A stretch of DNA of 33,950 nucleotides from Desulfobacterales bacterium (GTDB lineage: Bacteria; Desulfobacterota; Desulfobacteria; Desulfobacterales; Desulfolunaceae): positions 1-33,950 of the forward strand of contig JAKSCC010000056.1 in assembly GCA_022360815.1 (NCBI GenBank). Reading direction: 5' to 3'. The position numbers and the translations under genes were made by a program. Under the pieces are notes generated by a model. That model did no database searches, had not been told where the DNA came from, and saw only the letters and a program-made list of their open reading frames with translations. Of this stretch, positions 7,982-15,591 are shown piece after piece; position 1 is the stretch's first letter; each line of letters opens with the position of its first letter.

Positions 7982-9319
7982 CTATCCGTCTCGCTCCTTC
8001 CGGTATTGGGCCTTGGATTGTGTCAGGGTTTCAAGAAGCTCAATTTTACTGGGGCAAACGTACGAACAGAGTCCGCACTCTATGCAGTCCAAAAGCCCGT
8101 GGGCCAAAGCTTCTTCCACCTCTCCCGCGCCCATGCACTTCATGATAAATTGAGGTAAAATCTCCACAGGACACACCGTTGCACATCGACTGCAGTTGAT
8201 GCAGGGCCGCTCCTCCCCATGAAACCCGCAATCAAGATCCAAAGGTCTTTTATTGAAAACCGAAAAAAAGGTGCGTGAAAGACTGGGGCGATCGTAACCC
8301 CCTCGCAAAAAACCAAAGGTATCCTCCTCGTCACCGGGCGGCAAAAGGGTAAGCCCCTTGTGGTGCAAATTCATGTAACCGGTTGCCGGAAGATACCCTC
8401 CGGAGAAAGGGGTACCCCCGATATGGCGCGCCCCTTCAGCCTGACCATCACCCAAAAGAGAGACCGGTGCCCCAAGACGCGACACCACATGGCGGCACTT
8501 CAACACAGCGTTTCCTCCCACCGCATAAACCCGCTTCGTGTGGTGGCATCCAGAGGTAACAAAACGGGCCAGTGCCACAAGATCCTGGGCCTCAATGTAC
8601 CAACTCCGGTTCTCTTCAGGGCTTTTTCGTATGCGGTAGAGATAGTGTCCCGGATCACCAGCGGGATAGCTCCCTCTGATTCGTGCGGTAAGACAGCTCT
8701 CAATTTTCTGAGAAAGTGCTCCGATCTTTTTGGGTGCGATCACATGAACTCTGGGAGAAAACCGGCTCAAAATAGCCAGGCCGTTTAAAAACGCCTCCTC
8801 TTCACCCGCCAAAGCAATATCTGCTCGAGCCTGATGCCCACCAGCCAAACCCAGTGTCACGATAATATGATAAGGATTCTCCTCCACACTCGGATGATCC
8901 CGAAATGGAAGAGAGCGCAGAAGGGGCCAGGCCCCACCTTTAATTAAAAGATGCCGAAAGGTATCGGCTTCGGTCTCTGCGATCTTCGACGGAGGGATAG
9001 AGGCAAAAGTTTCACACGGTTCGATCTCATCCAGACGAATGACCACCTCATCAATACGCCTGCGGGGGCCAAATCGAATGCGCTCCACCACACCACCCCC
9101 AGGTGATGGAAAAACCACAAAAGGATTTCGTTTGTCTTCAAAAATGGGGGTTCCCAATTTAACGGCATCCCCCTCTTTGACAAGCAGACGAGGTTTCACA
9201 TAGGGAATCCACCCAGGCAGAAGGGCCACGGTATCGGGACGAGGCGCCTCCACCAGTGAAGAGGAAGCCCTTTTAGAAGTACGAAGGGAAAAGCCATGTG
9301 TAAGGGTAAAGGTTTTCAT
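7982..9319 (-). CDS. nqrA: Na+-translocating NADH:quinone oxidoreductase subunit A with two 4Fe-4S motifs
   Basis: NqrA (445 aa) is a cytoplasmic subunit related to RnfC and implicated in quinone binding. It starts 'MKTFTLTHGFSLR', aligning with Vibrio NqrA, then has 'VKEGDAVKLGTPIFEDKRNP' (barrel-sandwich hybrid), 'RSLPFRDHPS' and 'GGDYRPSLSRTFFS'-like elements. Unusually, the C terminus holds two complete ferredoxin motifs: Cys373/376/379/383 and Cys412/415/418/422, each C-x2-C-x2-C-x3-C-P. As I recall it, the Vibrio protein keeps only a remnant of the second. Genes nqrB-F and the synteny argue for Nqr and against Rnf. The start is uncertain: no good ribosome site precedes 9319, and in-frame alternatives lie at 9349 and a GTG at 9388; 9319 was chosen for the match to the family N terminus. 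Confidence 0.93.
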   Translation of the reverse strand: MKTFTLTHGFSLRTSKRASSSLVEAPRPDTVALLPGWIPYVKPRLLVKEGDAVKLGTPIFEDKRNPFVVFPSPGGGVVERIRFGPRRRIDEVVIRLDEIEPCETFASIPPSKIAETEADTFRHLLIKGGAWPLLRSLPFRDHPSVEENPYHIIVTLGLAGGHQARADIALAGEEEAFLNGLAILSRFSPRVHVIAPKKIGALSQKIESCLTARIRGSYPAGDPGHYLYRIRKSPEENRSWYIEAQDLVALARFVTSGCHHTKRVYAVGGNAVLKCRHVVSRLGAPVSLLGDGQAEGARHIGGTPFSGGYLPATGYMNLHHKGLTLLPPGDEEDTFGFLRGGYDRPSLSRTFFSVFNKRPLDLDCGFHGEERPCINCSRCATVCPVEILPQFIMKCMGAGEVEEALAHGLLDCIECGLCSYVCPSKIELLETLTQSKAQYRKERDG

Positions 9320-9706
9320 ATGGAAACAGGCTTTCGGTGGTGTTGGCATCTGTCCGGAAAGAGAGCCCGGATATGGAAGAAAAGACACCTTTTGTTGATC
9401 GGAAAAACAACGGCAGAACGGTGTGAAGAGACCTAAATAAAAAGAAGAGAGAAGAGAAAGGTAGAATAGATGGATTCGAAAAAGCTACGCCCCAACATCA
9501 TGAAAAAAAGTAGGACGAATTGACTTTTTGTTACGCCATCATAAACAGAAAGAAAAAAGGCGCTGCGACTCAGAAAACGGTCCCATTTCGTCTCGCATTA
9601 TGTATCGTAGAGTACACCAGAGAACAATAAAGTGTCAATGAAGTTGCTCCTTCTCAAGAGACAAAGACTAAGGAATCCGAACAAAAATCCCCCCCTGAAG
9701 AATCAG
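9320..9706. other. Intergenic region and long leader of the nqr operon
   Basis: A 387-bp AT-rich stretch between apbE and nqrA, both minus strand. No credible open frame is present. It holds the proposed nqr promoter (9609-9638) and a predicted untranslated leader of nearly 300 nt with several poly-pyrimidine runs on the transcribed strand. I found no clear terminator hairpin for apbE and could not match the leader to a known riboswitch class. Confidence 0.5.
9609..9638 (-). promoter_or_regulatory. Candidate sigma-70 promoter of the nqr operon
   Basis: On the minus strand a perfect TTGACA (-35; 9638-9633) is followed after 18 bp by TACTCT (9614-9609), a weak -10. It is the best promoter-like pair upstream of nqrA and would give a leader of roughly 280 nt. 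The -10 is poor, so an activator or another start is possible. Confidence 0.4.
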
Positions 9707-10786
9707 CTATTGGGAAGAAGACACCCACCCTTTTGACGCATGAACCGTCAATCCACCGCCAGGAGAACGGACAATAAGAAGACACTCTACTCCTGGAAGC
9801 TCATTGACCAGAGCCAACCCTTTTTCAGCTCCCATCACCATCAAAGCCGTGGCCAGACCGTCGGCAAAAAGGGTGGAATCGGCCTCTACCGAAGCACTGC
9901 TTACCCCGTTTTCCACAGGCCTGCCATTTCGAGGATCGATCACGTGTGTCCAGATGCGACCGTTCATCTCCACATAATTTCGATAATCCCCACTTGTGGC
10001 AAGCGCCTGCCCCGAAAGGGTTCGTACCTGAAAAAGTTCTCCTGAGACGGCGCCCCGTTCAGGGGAGCTGATCCCCACTCTCCAAGGCTTTCCGTCCATG
10101 CGATGGCCATGGGCATACACTTCGCCGCCCACTTCCACCAAATAATTTTCAATGCCCTTGCGTGACAGAAGCTGTGCCAAAGCATCCACACCATAGCCTT
10201 TGGCAATGGAGCCAAGGTCAAGTGAGATGCCATCCCGCTTTTTTGTCAGCGTCCCATCTTCCAGAACAATTTCCGAAAACCCGACCCTGAAAAGGGCTGT
10301 CTCGATGGCTGTGGCATCGGGATAAACATCAGGTTTCTTTTTAAGGCCAAACCCCCAAAGATCCACCAGCGGTCCCACTGTGGCATCCCAAGCCCCTTGG
10401 GTAAGATCAAATATGCGACGGCCCTCACGCATCACCTCTTCAAATCCGGCAGAAATGGCAACCGTCTCGCCTGTGGAAGCCCTGTTAAAGGCTGAAATTT
10501 CGCTTTCAGGATCAAAAATAGACATGCTGCGATTTATAGCAGCCAGGCGATCATCCACAAGGCGCTGAAGATGATCGGCACTCATTTTACCGGTGACCAC
10601 CGCTTTAATGTGGTAGGTGGTCCCCATGGTCTTTCCAGAGAGCACCACCTCTTGTCTGGTTTTAAATCCTATGGTGACACCTGCGGCCACCACCAGCGCA
10701 AACACTCCAAAAATAACTGCAAGAACCACACGCACTCGGTTACGCGTAATGCCACCTTTTTTTTCGTTTTCAGCTGCTCTACTCAT
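9707..10786 (-). CDS. apbE: FAD:protein FMN transferase (ApbE), membrane-anchored
   Basis: ApbE (359 aa) transfers FMN from FAD to the threonine of NqrB and NqrC. An N-terminal TM helix (about residues 19-43) anchors it outside the cytoplasm; no lipobox Cys is present. Family motifs are in order: 'GKTMGTTY' (51-58), 'SIFDPESEISAFN', 'DLGSIAKGYGVD', 'VEVGGEVYAHG', 'ATSGDYRN', 'HVIDPRNGRP' and the metal-binding 'ADGLATALMVMG' with Asp. Length is normal. It overlaps the DHH gene by four bases (ATGA) and lies directly upstream of nqrA-F on the same strand, so it is the obvious maturase for the Nqr flavins. Confidence 0.95.
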   Translation of the reverse strand: MSRAAENEKKGGITRNRVRVVLAVIFGVFALVVAAGVTIGFKTRQEVVLSGKTMGTTYHIKAVVTGKMSADHLQRLVDDRLAAINRSMSIFDPESEISAFNRASTGETVAISAGFEEVMREGRRIFDLTQGAWDATVGPLVDLWGFGLKKKPDVYPDATAIETALFRVGFSEIVLEDGTLTKKRDGISLDLGSIAKGYGVDALAQLLSRKGIENYLVEVGGEVYAHGHRMDGKPWRVGISSPERGAVSGELFQVRTLSGQALATSGDYRNYVEMNGRIWTHVIDPRNGRPVENGVSSASVEADSTLFADGLATALMVMGAEKGLALVNELPGVECLLIVRSPGGGLTVHASKGWVSSSQ

Positions 10787-11766
10787 TCACCACGCTTCTC
10801 AATCTGCCGGATCACCCAGCGCTGTATCTTTTCGTCATCGGCGCTCATCGCCTCAATGCCAGAATCTGAAAGTCCCATCTCAGCCCGCGCCATATCCCGG
10901 TGTCCACCCGCACTTCCAAAATTTCCGAAGCTCCTTTGGGCCAATCGTCCGGCATTCTTTTTCACCCCGTCGTTTCGAAAAATAACCACCAACTTTTTCC
11001 CGAACATCCCGGAGACAATACTCCAACTCACCTGATCCACCTTCATAAAAAAATCGGCAATCAGAACAAGCACATCCGGCGTTGAAACGTTTCCCACATG
11101 AGCAAAAATCCGCCCACGTTTGATCTTTCTCCGATCCAGAGCGCGCTGAAAATACTTCAAAAAACTCGCCTTCAGCTCGGCCTGCTCCATCTTTTGGAGC
11201 ATATGCACATTGCAGAGCCGGTAGAGATATTGAAAAGCTCGAACATCCTCCATCTCTGTTTTACGCTCAAAATTGTTGGTGTCTGTTTTAATAGCGTAAA
11301 GAAGGCCCGTAGCAAGCCGGGACGATGGCTTGATGCGAGCCGCTCGGAGGTATTCGGTCATCATGGAGGCGGTGGCTCCATACTCTACTCGAATATCTGT
11401 ATACCCATCCCGCCGGCCTCCATCCGGGTGGTGATCAATAATCGCATCAAAGCGGAGCTTTTCAAAAAATTCGCTATGGTGAGGCTGAGAGTCCACCAGC
11501 ACAAACCGGTTAAACTCTTCCAAAAATGACTGTGAGCACGATTTGATATCGACCTTCATATACCGAACCAAAGCTAAATTATCAGGTCTTTTAATCGTGT
11601 TAATGGCTGCAAGGGTCACCTGGCTTACACGCCTCCAAAGAAGACGTTTAACAGCAACGGCACTGGCGATGGCGTCTGGATCTGCATTGATAAGAATCAC
11701 CACACGGTCATCCCAGTTAAACCGGGAGTAAAAAGCCGCCAATCTCTCTTTGTTTTTGGTGCCCAT
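10783..11766 (-). CDS. DHH/DHHA1 family phosphoesterase (NrnA/RecJ-like)
   Basis: A 327-residue soluble protein of the DHH superfamily, Mn2+-dependent phosphodiesterases that act on short oligonucleotides, pAp or cyclic dinucleotide products. Motif I is 'NADPDAIAS' (about residues 27-35), motif II 'VDSQP' (92-96), motif III 'DHHPDG' (110-115); the C-terminal DHHA1 motif is 'GSAGGHRDMARAEM' near residue 290. All metal ligands appear present. The closest well-known functional class is nano-RNase/pAp phosphatase (NrnA), but the sequence does not settle the substrate. It precedes apbE with a 4-bp overlap, so they share an mRNA although no functional tie is obvious. Confidence 0.87.
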   Translation of the reverse strand: MGTKNKERLAAFYSRFNWDDRVVILINADPDAIASAVAVKRLLWRRVSQVTLAAINTIKRPDNLALVRYMKVDIKSCSQSFLEEFNRFVLVDSQPHHSEFFEKLRFDAIIDHHPDGGRRDGYTDIRVEYGATASMMTEYLRAARIKPSSRLATGLLYAIKTDTNNFERKTEMEDVRAFQYLYRLCNVHMLQKMEQAELKASFLKYFQRALDRRKIKRGRIFAHVGNVSTPDVLVLIADFFMKVDQVSWSIVSGMFGKKLVVIFRNDGVKKNAGRLAQRSFGNFGSAGGHRDMARAEMGLSDSGIEAMSADDEKIQRWVIRQIEKRGE

Positions 11767-11853
11767 ACATCACTTCTTGAAATCGGATTTGAAAACAGAG
11801 GCGTCACGATGCTTCAATGTGTCGTTCACCGCCCGGCGAACATCCCCCACGCA

Positions 11854-12024
11854 TCAACGTTTCTCAGGATGGGTTTCGTGACAGCGGCACTCACCGGCTA
11901 ATTTGGAGCGGGTGATGCGCTTAAGAATGGCGGAGGTACCGTCTCGTCTGGCCTCCTCCATGATATTCTGACGTGTATAACCAAAACAGTGGCAGACAAT
12001 GGTATCAGGCGAGTTTGAATTCAT
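11854..12024 (-). CDS. Small BFD-like [2Fe-2S]-binding protein
   Basis: A 56-residue protein with the BFD/CopZ-N type [2Fe-2S] fold: Cys11-His-Cys13 ('CHCFGYTRQNI') and Cys46-Arg-Cys48 ('GECRCHETHPEKR'). The CxC...CxC spacing is that of a small stand-alone group rather than classical bacterioferritin-associated ferredoxin (CxC...CxxC). Such proteins carry electrons or assist metal handling in the cytoplasm. The start was placed at the ATG giving MNSNSPDTIVCHC; an in-frame start at 12072 would add 16 unrelated residues. It lies 87 bp upstream of the DHH gene on the same strand and is probably the first gene of that operon. Confidence 0.8.
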   Translation of the reverse strand: MNSNSPDTIVCHCFGYTRQNIMEEARRDGTSAILKRITRSKLAGECRCHETHPEKR

Positions 12025-12177
12025 GATCCGTATTATGACGGGTGTACCCCTCTGCATGCAAGAAGAAAGCAATGGTAAAATAATAACACCGTCAATCTAC
12101 AGCTTGCACACACCGCAAAATAGCAGCTAAAAAAGGTATTAAACCAACCACCGTCACCCCACCGGGAGCCATCAAAA

Positions 12178-12888
12178 ATGTCTCTTCTCATTCTTTTTCT
12201 TAAAGCGCCTCTCAAAGGACAGGTGAAAACCCGGCTTGCTAAATCGCTGGGGCCTTACAAAGCCCTTGCCATCTACCGGGCATGCATCAAGGTGAGTGCC
12301 CGCCGATTTTCAGATCTGGCCCATCTGTGGGTGGCCTACACCCCTGAAGGAAGCCTTCAGCTTTTTTTGCCCCTTCTCCCATCCCCTTCCCCCCTTTTCG
12401 TCCTTCAACAAGGAGAACACCTTGGAAAGCGCATGAAAAATGCCTTTGCCCATGCTTTTGACCAGGGGCACTCCAAAGTTCTTCTGGTGGGGGGCGACGT
12501 ACCGGATCTTCCCGCCCCACTCATCCAGGAGGCCTTCTGCGCTCTGGATCAATCGGATGCTGTTTTCGTTCCCACCAAAGACGGAGGCTACTGCCTGGTA
12601 GGGGCCTCCCCTTCAACCGACCTTAGCGCCCTTTTTAATACGCACACCTGGAGCCACAGCGGGGTCATGGCCGAAACCCTTGAACGTGCCCGCTTAAACA
12701 AAATGGGCATCCAGATGCTCTCTTTCTGGGAGGATCTGGACACCCTTGAAACATGCAAAGCCTTTGTGCACAGACAAAAAAACGTCCCGGAGTACGCGGA
12801 GCTGTGCCGGCTCATCAATGGTGATGGGGATGGTCTCCGTGACGATGCACATGGGTGTGCTGATGAAGATGAAGCCCCTCGTCCATGA
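12178..12888 (+). CDS. TIGR04282/DUF2064 family glycosyltransferase
   Basis: A 236-residue GT-A fold protein resembling the DUF2064 (TIGR04282, arsenosugar-type) nucleotidyl/glycosyltransferases. Signatures: 'LFLKAPLKGQVKTRLAKSLG' (6-25), 'GEHLGKRMKNAFAHAF', the metal/nucleotide motif 'VLLVGGDVPDLP' (about 101-112), 'FVPTKDGGYCLVG', and 'WSHSGVMAETLERAR'. The start has GGGAG upstream. The last 25 or so residues ('NGDGDGLRDDAHGCADEDEAP') are an acidic tail outside the family domain, encoded where the gene overlaps nikO on the other strand by 74 bp. The substrate is unknown; the family name does not prove arsenosugar synthesis. Confidence 0.85.
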   Translation: MSLLILFLKAPLKGQVKTRLAKSLGPYKALAIYRACIKVSARRFSDLAHLWVAYTPEGSLQLFLPLLPSPSPLFVLQQGEHLGKRMKNAFAHAFDQGHSKVLLVGGDVPDLPAPLIQEAFCALDQSDAVFVPTKDGGYCLVGASPSTDLSALFNTHTWSHSGVMAETLERARLNKMGIQMLSFWEDLDTLETCKAFVHRQKNVPEYAELCRLINGDGDGLRDDAHGCADEDEAPRP

Positions 12889-13537
12889 CAACCTGCCCAT
12901 GGGTGAGACTGGCCAAAGAGGTGGTCACTTTCTCAAGAAAATCGTAATCGTGACTGATCACCACACGGGCTACGGAAGAGGCTTGAAGGATGGAAACAAG
13001 CCGCTTTTCAGTCACCTCGTCCAGCCCCGTGGTGGGCTCATCCAGAAGCAAAAGCTCTGGGTCCATGGCAAGAATGGTAGCCAAGGAGACCATACGCTTC
13101 TCTCCGCCAGAAAGCTTAAACGTGATGCGCTCTTCATAGCCTGAAAGGCCCAGCTCCCTGAGTACAGACCTCGCTTTTTCACGGGCCTTACGCGGACTCA
13201 TTCCAAGGTTCATGGGGCCAAAGGCCACATCATCTAAAACCGTGGGACTAAAGAGCTGATCGTCGGCATCCTGAAAAAGAAGCCCCACACGCCGCCTCAG
13301 AGAGATAAAATCCTTCTCCTCTTTCAACTCATGCCCAAAGGCCATCACCCTGCCTGACTGGGGCTTTAAAAGCCCCATCATCACATGAAACAGAGTGGTT
13401 TTTCCGCTGCCGTTGGGGGCAATCAAACCCACAGCATCCCCTTCATCTATGGAGAAGTTGAGATCGCAAAGCACCGAATCTGCCCCCCACGAATAGCTGT
13501 AACTCACCCCTTCAAGCTGAATCAACGGTATGCCCAT
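12815..13537 (-). CDS. nikO: ECF nickel/cobalt transporter ATPase with His-rich tail
   Basis: The A component (240 aa) of an energy-coupling-factor importer. Walker A 'APNGSGKTTLF' (about residues 39-49), Q-loop 'LLFQDADDQLFS' with the ECF-typical double Q, signature 'LSGGEKR', Walker B 'LLLLDEPTTGLD' and the switch His in 'VISHD' are all intact. The C terminus is a His-rich tail (positions 221-240: eleven or so His among Gln, Thr, Val, Arg and Asp), which fits nickel or cobalt handling. The start at 13537 has GGGGGAG upstream; the longer frame would overlap the permease gene. It closes the nikK-M-L-Q-O operon and overlaps the convergent glycosyltransferase gene by 74 bp. Could equally be named cbiO. 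Confidence 0.92.
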   Translation of the reverse strand: MGIPLIQLEGVSYSYSWGADSVLCDLNFSIDEGDAVGLIAPNGSGKTTLFHVMMGLLKPQSGRVMAFGHELKEEKDFISLRRRVGLLFQDADDQLFSPTVLDDVAFGPMNLGMSPRKAREKARSVLRELGLSGYEERITFKLSGGEKRMVSLATILAMDPELLLLDEPTTGLDEVTEKRLVSILQASSVARVVISHDYDFLEKVTTSLASLTHGQVVMDEGLHLHQHTHVHRHGDHPHHH

Positions 13538-13560
13538 ACACTCATCTCCCCCTTGTGCTT

Positions 13561-14334
13561 TCAAAAAAAACCGACAAACAGATGCAACGCCTCGGCGGTG
13601 GTCACAAAAAGGCATGCCAGCCCCATGCAAACCGTTTGAGGAATACAATGCCCAAGCCGTGATCCCGAGGGGTCTTCCATACGGTGAAAGGTACCGTCAA
13701 ATCCCCTGAGCACCATCGCTTTGTGCACCCTGCCTGCCCGCAGATGAGAACGTACCAAAAGCATACCCACCAGATAGGCGACCGTACGATAGGTGTGAAG
13801 AGAGGTGTCCGGACAAAACCCCCTGATTCGAGCCGCATTCCACAGCTTCTTATACTCCGCTTCAAACACCGTGATATAGCGTGAGGTCATCACCAAAAGA
13901 AAGACCAGTTTTTCAGGCATCCCCAACACGCCCAAGGCATGGCCCAACACAAAGGGGTGCATGGTGCTCACCAAGGCCATCAGAGTCAGCACAATGGCAT
14001 AGGATTTGAGACTGATCATAACAGCCAAATCCGTTCCACCGGACGTTACGCTAAACGGTCCGACCTTCTTCAGAATATCGCCCGCACCTGTTAAGGGGAG
14101 AACCAGCCATATCAACACCAAAAAGCCGGTAAGTGGAATCAAACGTTTCGCCACCGCTGTCAAAGGAAGCCGCGCTCCCAAAACAAACCCCAAGGAGAGA
14201 ACAAGGGCAAAAAGCGGCACCACATGCTCTGAAGCCAGAGCGGTCACCACCGAAAACACCGTGGCGGTCACCACCCGCACCGTGGGGGCTGTCTTGTGAA
14301 CCGGCGAAGAGAGCTCTGCAAAATGAAGGGTCAT
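13561..14334 (-). CDS. nikQ: ECF nickel/cobalt transporter transmembrane (T) component
   Basis: CbiQ/NikQ (257 aa, five or six TM helices) couples the ATPase to the substrate-binding NikM. The T-component coupling helices contain the 'ARIRGF' motif ('NAARIRGFCPDTS', about residue 180) and a second 'HKAMVLRGFDGTF' (about 217), the paired Arg-Gly motifs that contact the ATPases. The ATG has GGAGGAA upstream and overlaps the nikL stop by four bases (ATGA). Earlier in-frame starts would run into nikL. Confidence 0.92.
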   Translation of the reverse strand: MTLHFAELSSPVHKTAPTVRVVTATVFSVVTALASEHVVPLFALVLSLGFVLGARLPLTAVAKRLIPLTGFLVLIWLVLPLTGAGDILKKVGPFSVTSGGTDLAVMISLKSYAIVLTLMALVSTMHPFVLGHALGVLGMPEKLVFLLVMTSRYITVFEAEYKKLWNAARIRGFCPDTSLHTYRTVAYLVGMLLVRSHLRAGRVHKAMVLRGFDGTFHRMEDPSGSRLGHCIPQTVCMGLACLFVTTAEALHLFVGFF

Positions 14335-14882
14335 GGCGTCTTCCTCCTCGACTTCATCCAAGCCATCAAACCGCAAAGTCCAACAATGTAGCCAATTCCT
14401 CCGATGATATCCTGAAAGCGCTGTCGCTTTTCAAGGCGAAACATGGCACGGGTTACGGCGGCATCCACGGTGGCCTCCAGGCGCTGCCACTCAATGCCTG
14501 CACTGCCTTTGGCGGCTCTATCCACAGGCGTTTGCTGCACCACACCTTTTGGTCCAGCCCCTTCGGTTGCCGCCAAAGTCCAGACGCCCTTATGCCCGAT
14601 CCCGGCATCCACTTCCACAGTCAGGGCTACGGGTCGAGGTCGAGTAAATATAAAAATCCCCTTCTTATCGGTAGTGCCTGTAAGAAGAACCGTACCATCG
14701 GCATCTTTCACCCGCAGGGTCCCCATTTTTACAGGCCGCTTTCCCCCGAAAGAACTCTCGGTATAAACTTCCCCCCCTTCATCTACGGCAAACACCGTCA
14801 CTCGGTGTGCCAATACAAAAGGGGCTGCCATGCAGAAAAAAAGCAGTGCCAAGACACTCCAAAAAGCCACGCGTCTTCTCAT
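14331..14882 (-). CDS. nikL: Nickel/cobalt uptake accessory protein NikL-like
   Basis: A 183-residue protein with a signal peptide (1-25, cleavage expected after VLA so that the mature chain starts with His), a periplasmic domain with an Ig/transthyretin-like core ('VFAVDEGGEVYTESSF', 'VLLTGTTDKKGIFIF'), and one C-terminal TM helix ('IIGGIGYIVGLCGLMAW') followed by basic residues. This architecture and place in the operon match the NikL/CbiL small accessory subunits found with some NikMQO systems. AAGGAGG lies in the end of nikM, and the genes overlap by four bases at both ends. The exact role is not established; helping metal capture next to NikM is likely. Confidence 0.78.
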   Translation of the reverse strand: MRRRVAFWSVLALLFFCMAAPFVLAHRVTVFAVDEGGEVYTESSFGGKRPVKMGTLRVKDADGTVLLTGTTDKKGIFIFTRPRPVALTVEVDAGIGHKGVWTLAATEGAGPKGVVQQTPVDRAAKGSAGIEWQRLEATVDAAVTRAMFRLEKRQRFQDIIGGIGYIVGLCGLMAWMKSRRKTP

Positions 14883-15517
14883 GCAACCTCCTTTTCCGAA
14901 AAAGGAATCTGATCAATACGAAGCCCTGGAAGCATCTCAGGGTAGACTTTCAGGAGAAAAGAGATGATGAATGCGGTGAAAAATCCCTCCACCGCCATGA
15001 CCGGCAGATTGCCCACCACCGAAGCCAAGGCGATCACTCTAAAATTTTCACCGGTAAAAATCAGAGCCCCTGCCAGAAGAACGCTTGAGAGTGCCACCGA
15101 CAAAGCCCCACACCCAAAAGAAGCAAGGGCTCCCATTTTTCCTCGTCTCCCGGCAAGAGGCCCTAAAAAGAAGGCAACGCACACGGCAGGAGCCGCCATC
15201 ACCACGGTGTTGACCCCTAAGGTGGTCAGGCCACCATACTGAAAGAGAAGGGCCTGAAGCAAAAGTCCTGTAAAAATTACAGGAAAAGCCCCCCAGCCTA
15301 AAACCAACCCCACCAGGCCATTTAAAACCAAGTGCACGCTGGCCGGTCCCAAGGGAAGATGAACCAATGACGCCACAAAAAAAGCAGCCGCCACCAGAGC
15401 CGCACTCACCATGGCCTCCCCATCAAGCTTTTTAAGCCCATAAAACACTCCGGCTGCGGCAACAGCCGCCCCCCCTATCAGCACAGGCGCTGAAAGCACC
15501 CCTTCTGAGACATGCAT
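14879..15517 (-). CDS. nikM: ECF nickel/cobalt transporter substrate-binding (S) component
   Basis: NikM/CbiM (212 aa, about seven TM helices) binds the metal. The mature N terminus is Met1-His2-Val-Ser-Glu-Gly, matching the known MHI.EG motif in which the N-terminal amine and His2 chelate the ion; the second metal His is in 'ASVHLVLNGLVG' (about residue 63). The 'GLLLQALLFQYGGLTTLGVN' helix is also diagnostic. The ATG has AGGA upstream. It is followed by nikL with a 4-bp overlap and preceded by nikK after 74 bp. Nickel is favoured over cobalt because NikK and NikL accompany it and no cobalamin gene or riboswitch is seen. Confidence 0.93.
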   Translation of the reverse strand: MHVSEGVLSAPVLIGGAAVAAAGVFYGLKKLDGEAMVSAALVAAAFFVASLVHLPLGPASVHLVLNGLVGLVLGWGAFPVIFTGLLLQALLFQYGGLTTLGVNTVVMAAPAVCVAFFLGPLAGRRGKMGALASFGCGALSVALSSVLLAGALIFTGENFRVIALASVVGNLPVMAVEGFFTAFIISFLLKVYPEMLPGLRIDQIPFSEKEVA

Positions 15518-15591
15518 GCGATTGATCCTGACTTTAATTTATGACCGTTCCACACCCAACGGAACACCTCGCCAAACCGTCTATAAACGAT

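Noticed and set aside
3590-9319. Calling the operon Rnf because NqrA has Fe-S motifs like RnfC
   Set aside because: The operon contains NqrF (2Fe-2S/FAD/NADH) and no RnfB, and the order is exactly nqrA-F with NqrB, NqrC, NqrD and NqrE-type sequences.
14133-14912. Plus-strand open frame (259 codons) opposite nikL/nikQ
   Set aside because: Antisense shadow with no start signal, while the minus-strand genes have ribosome sites and family motifs.
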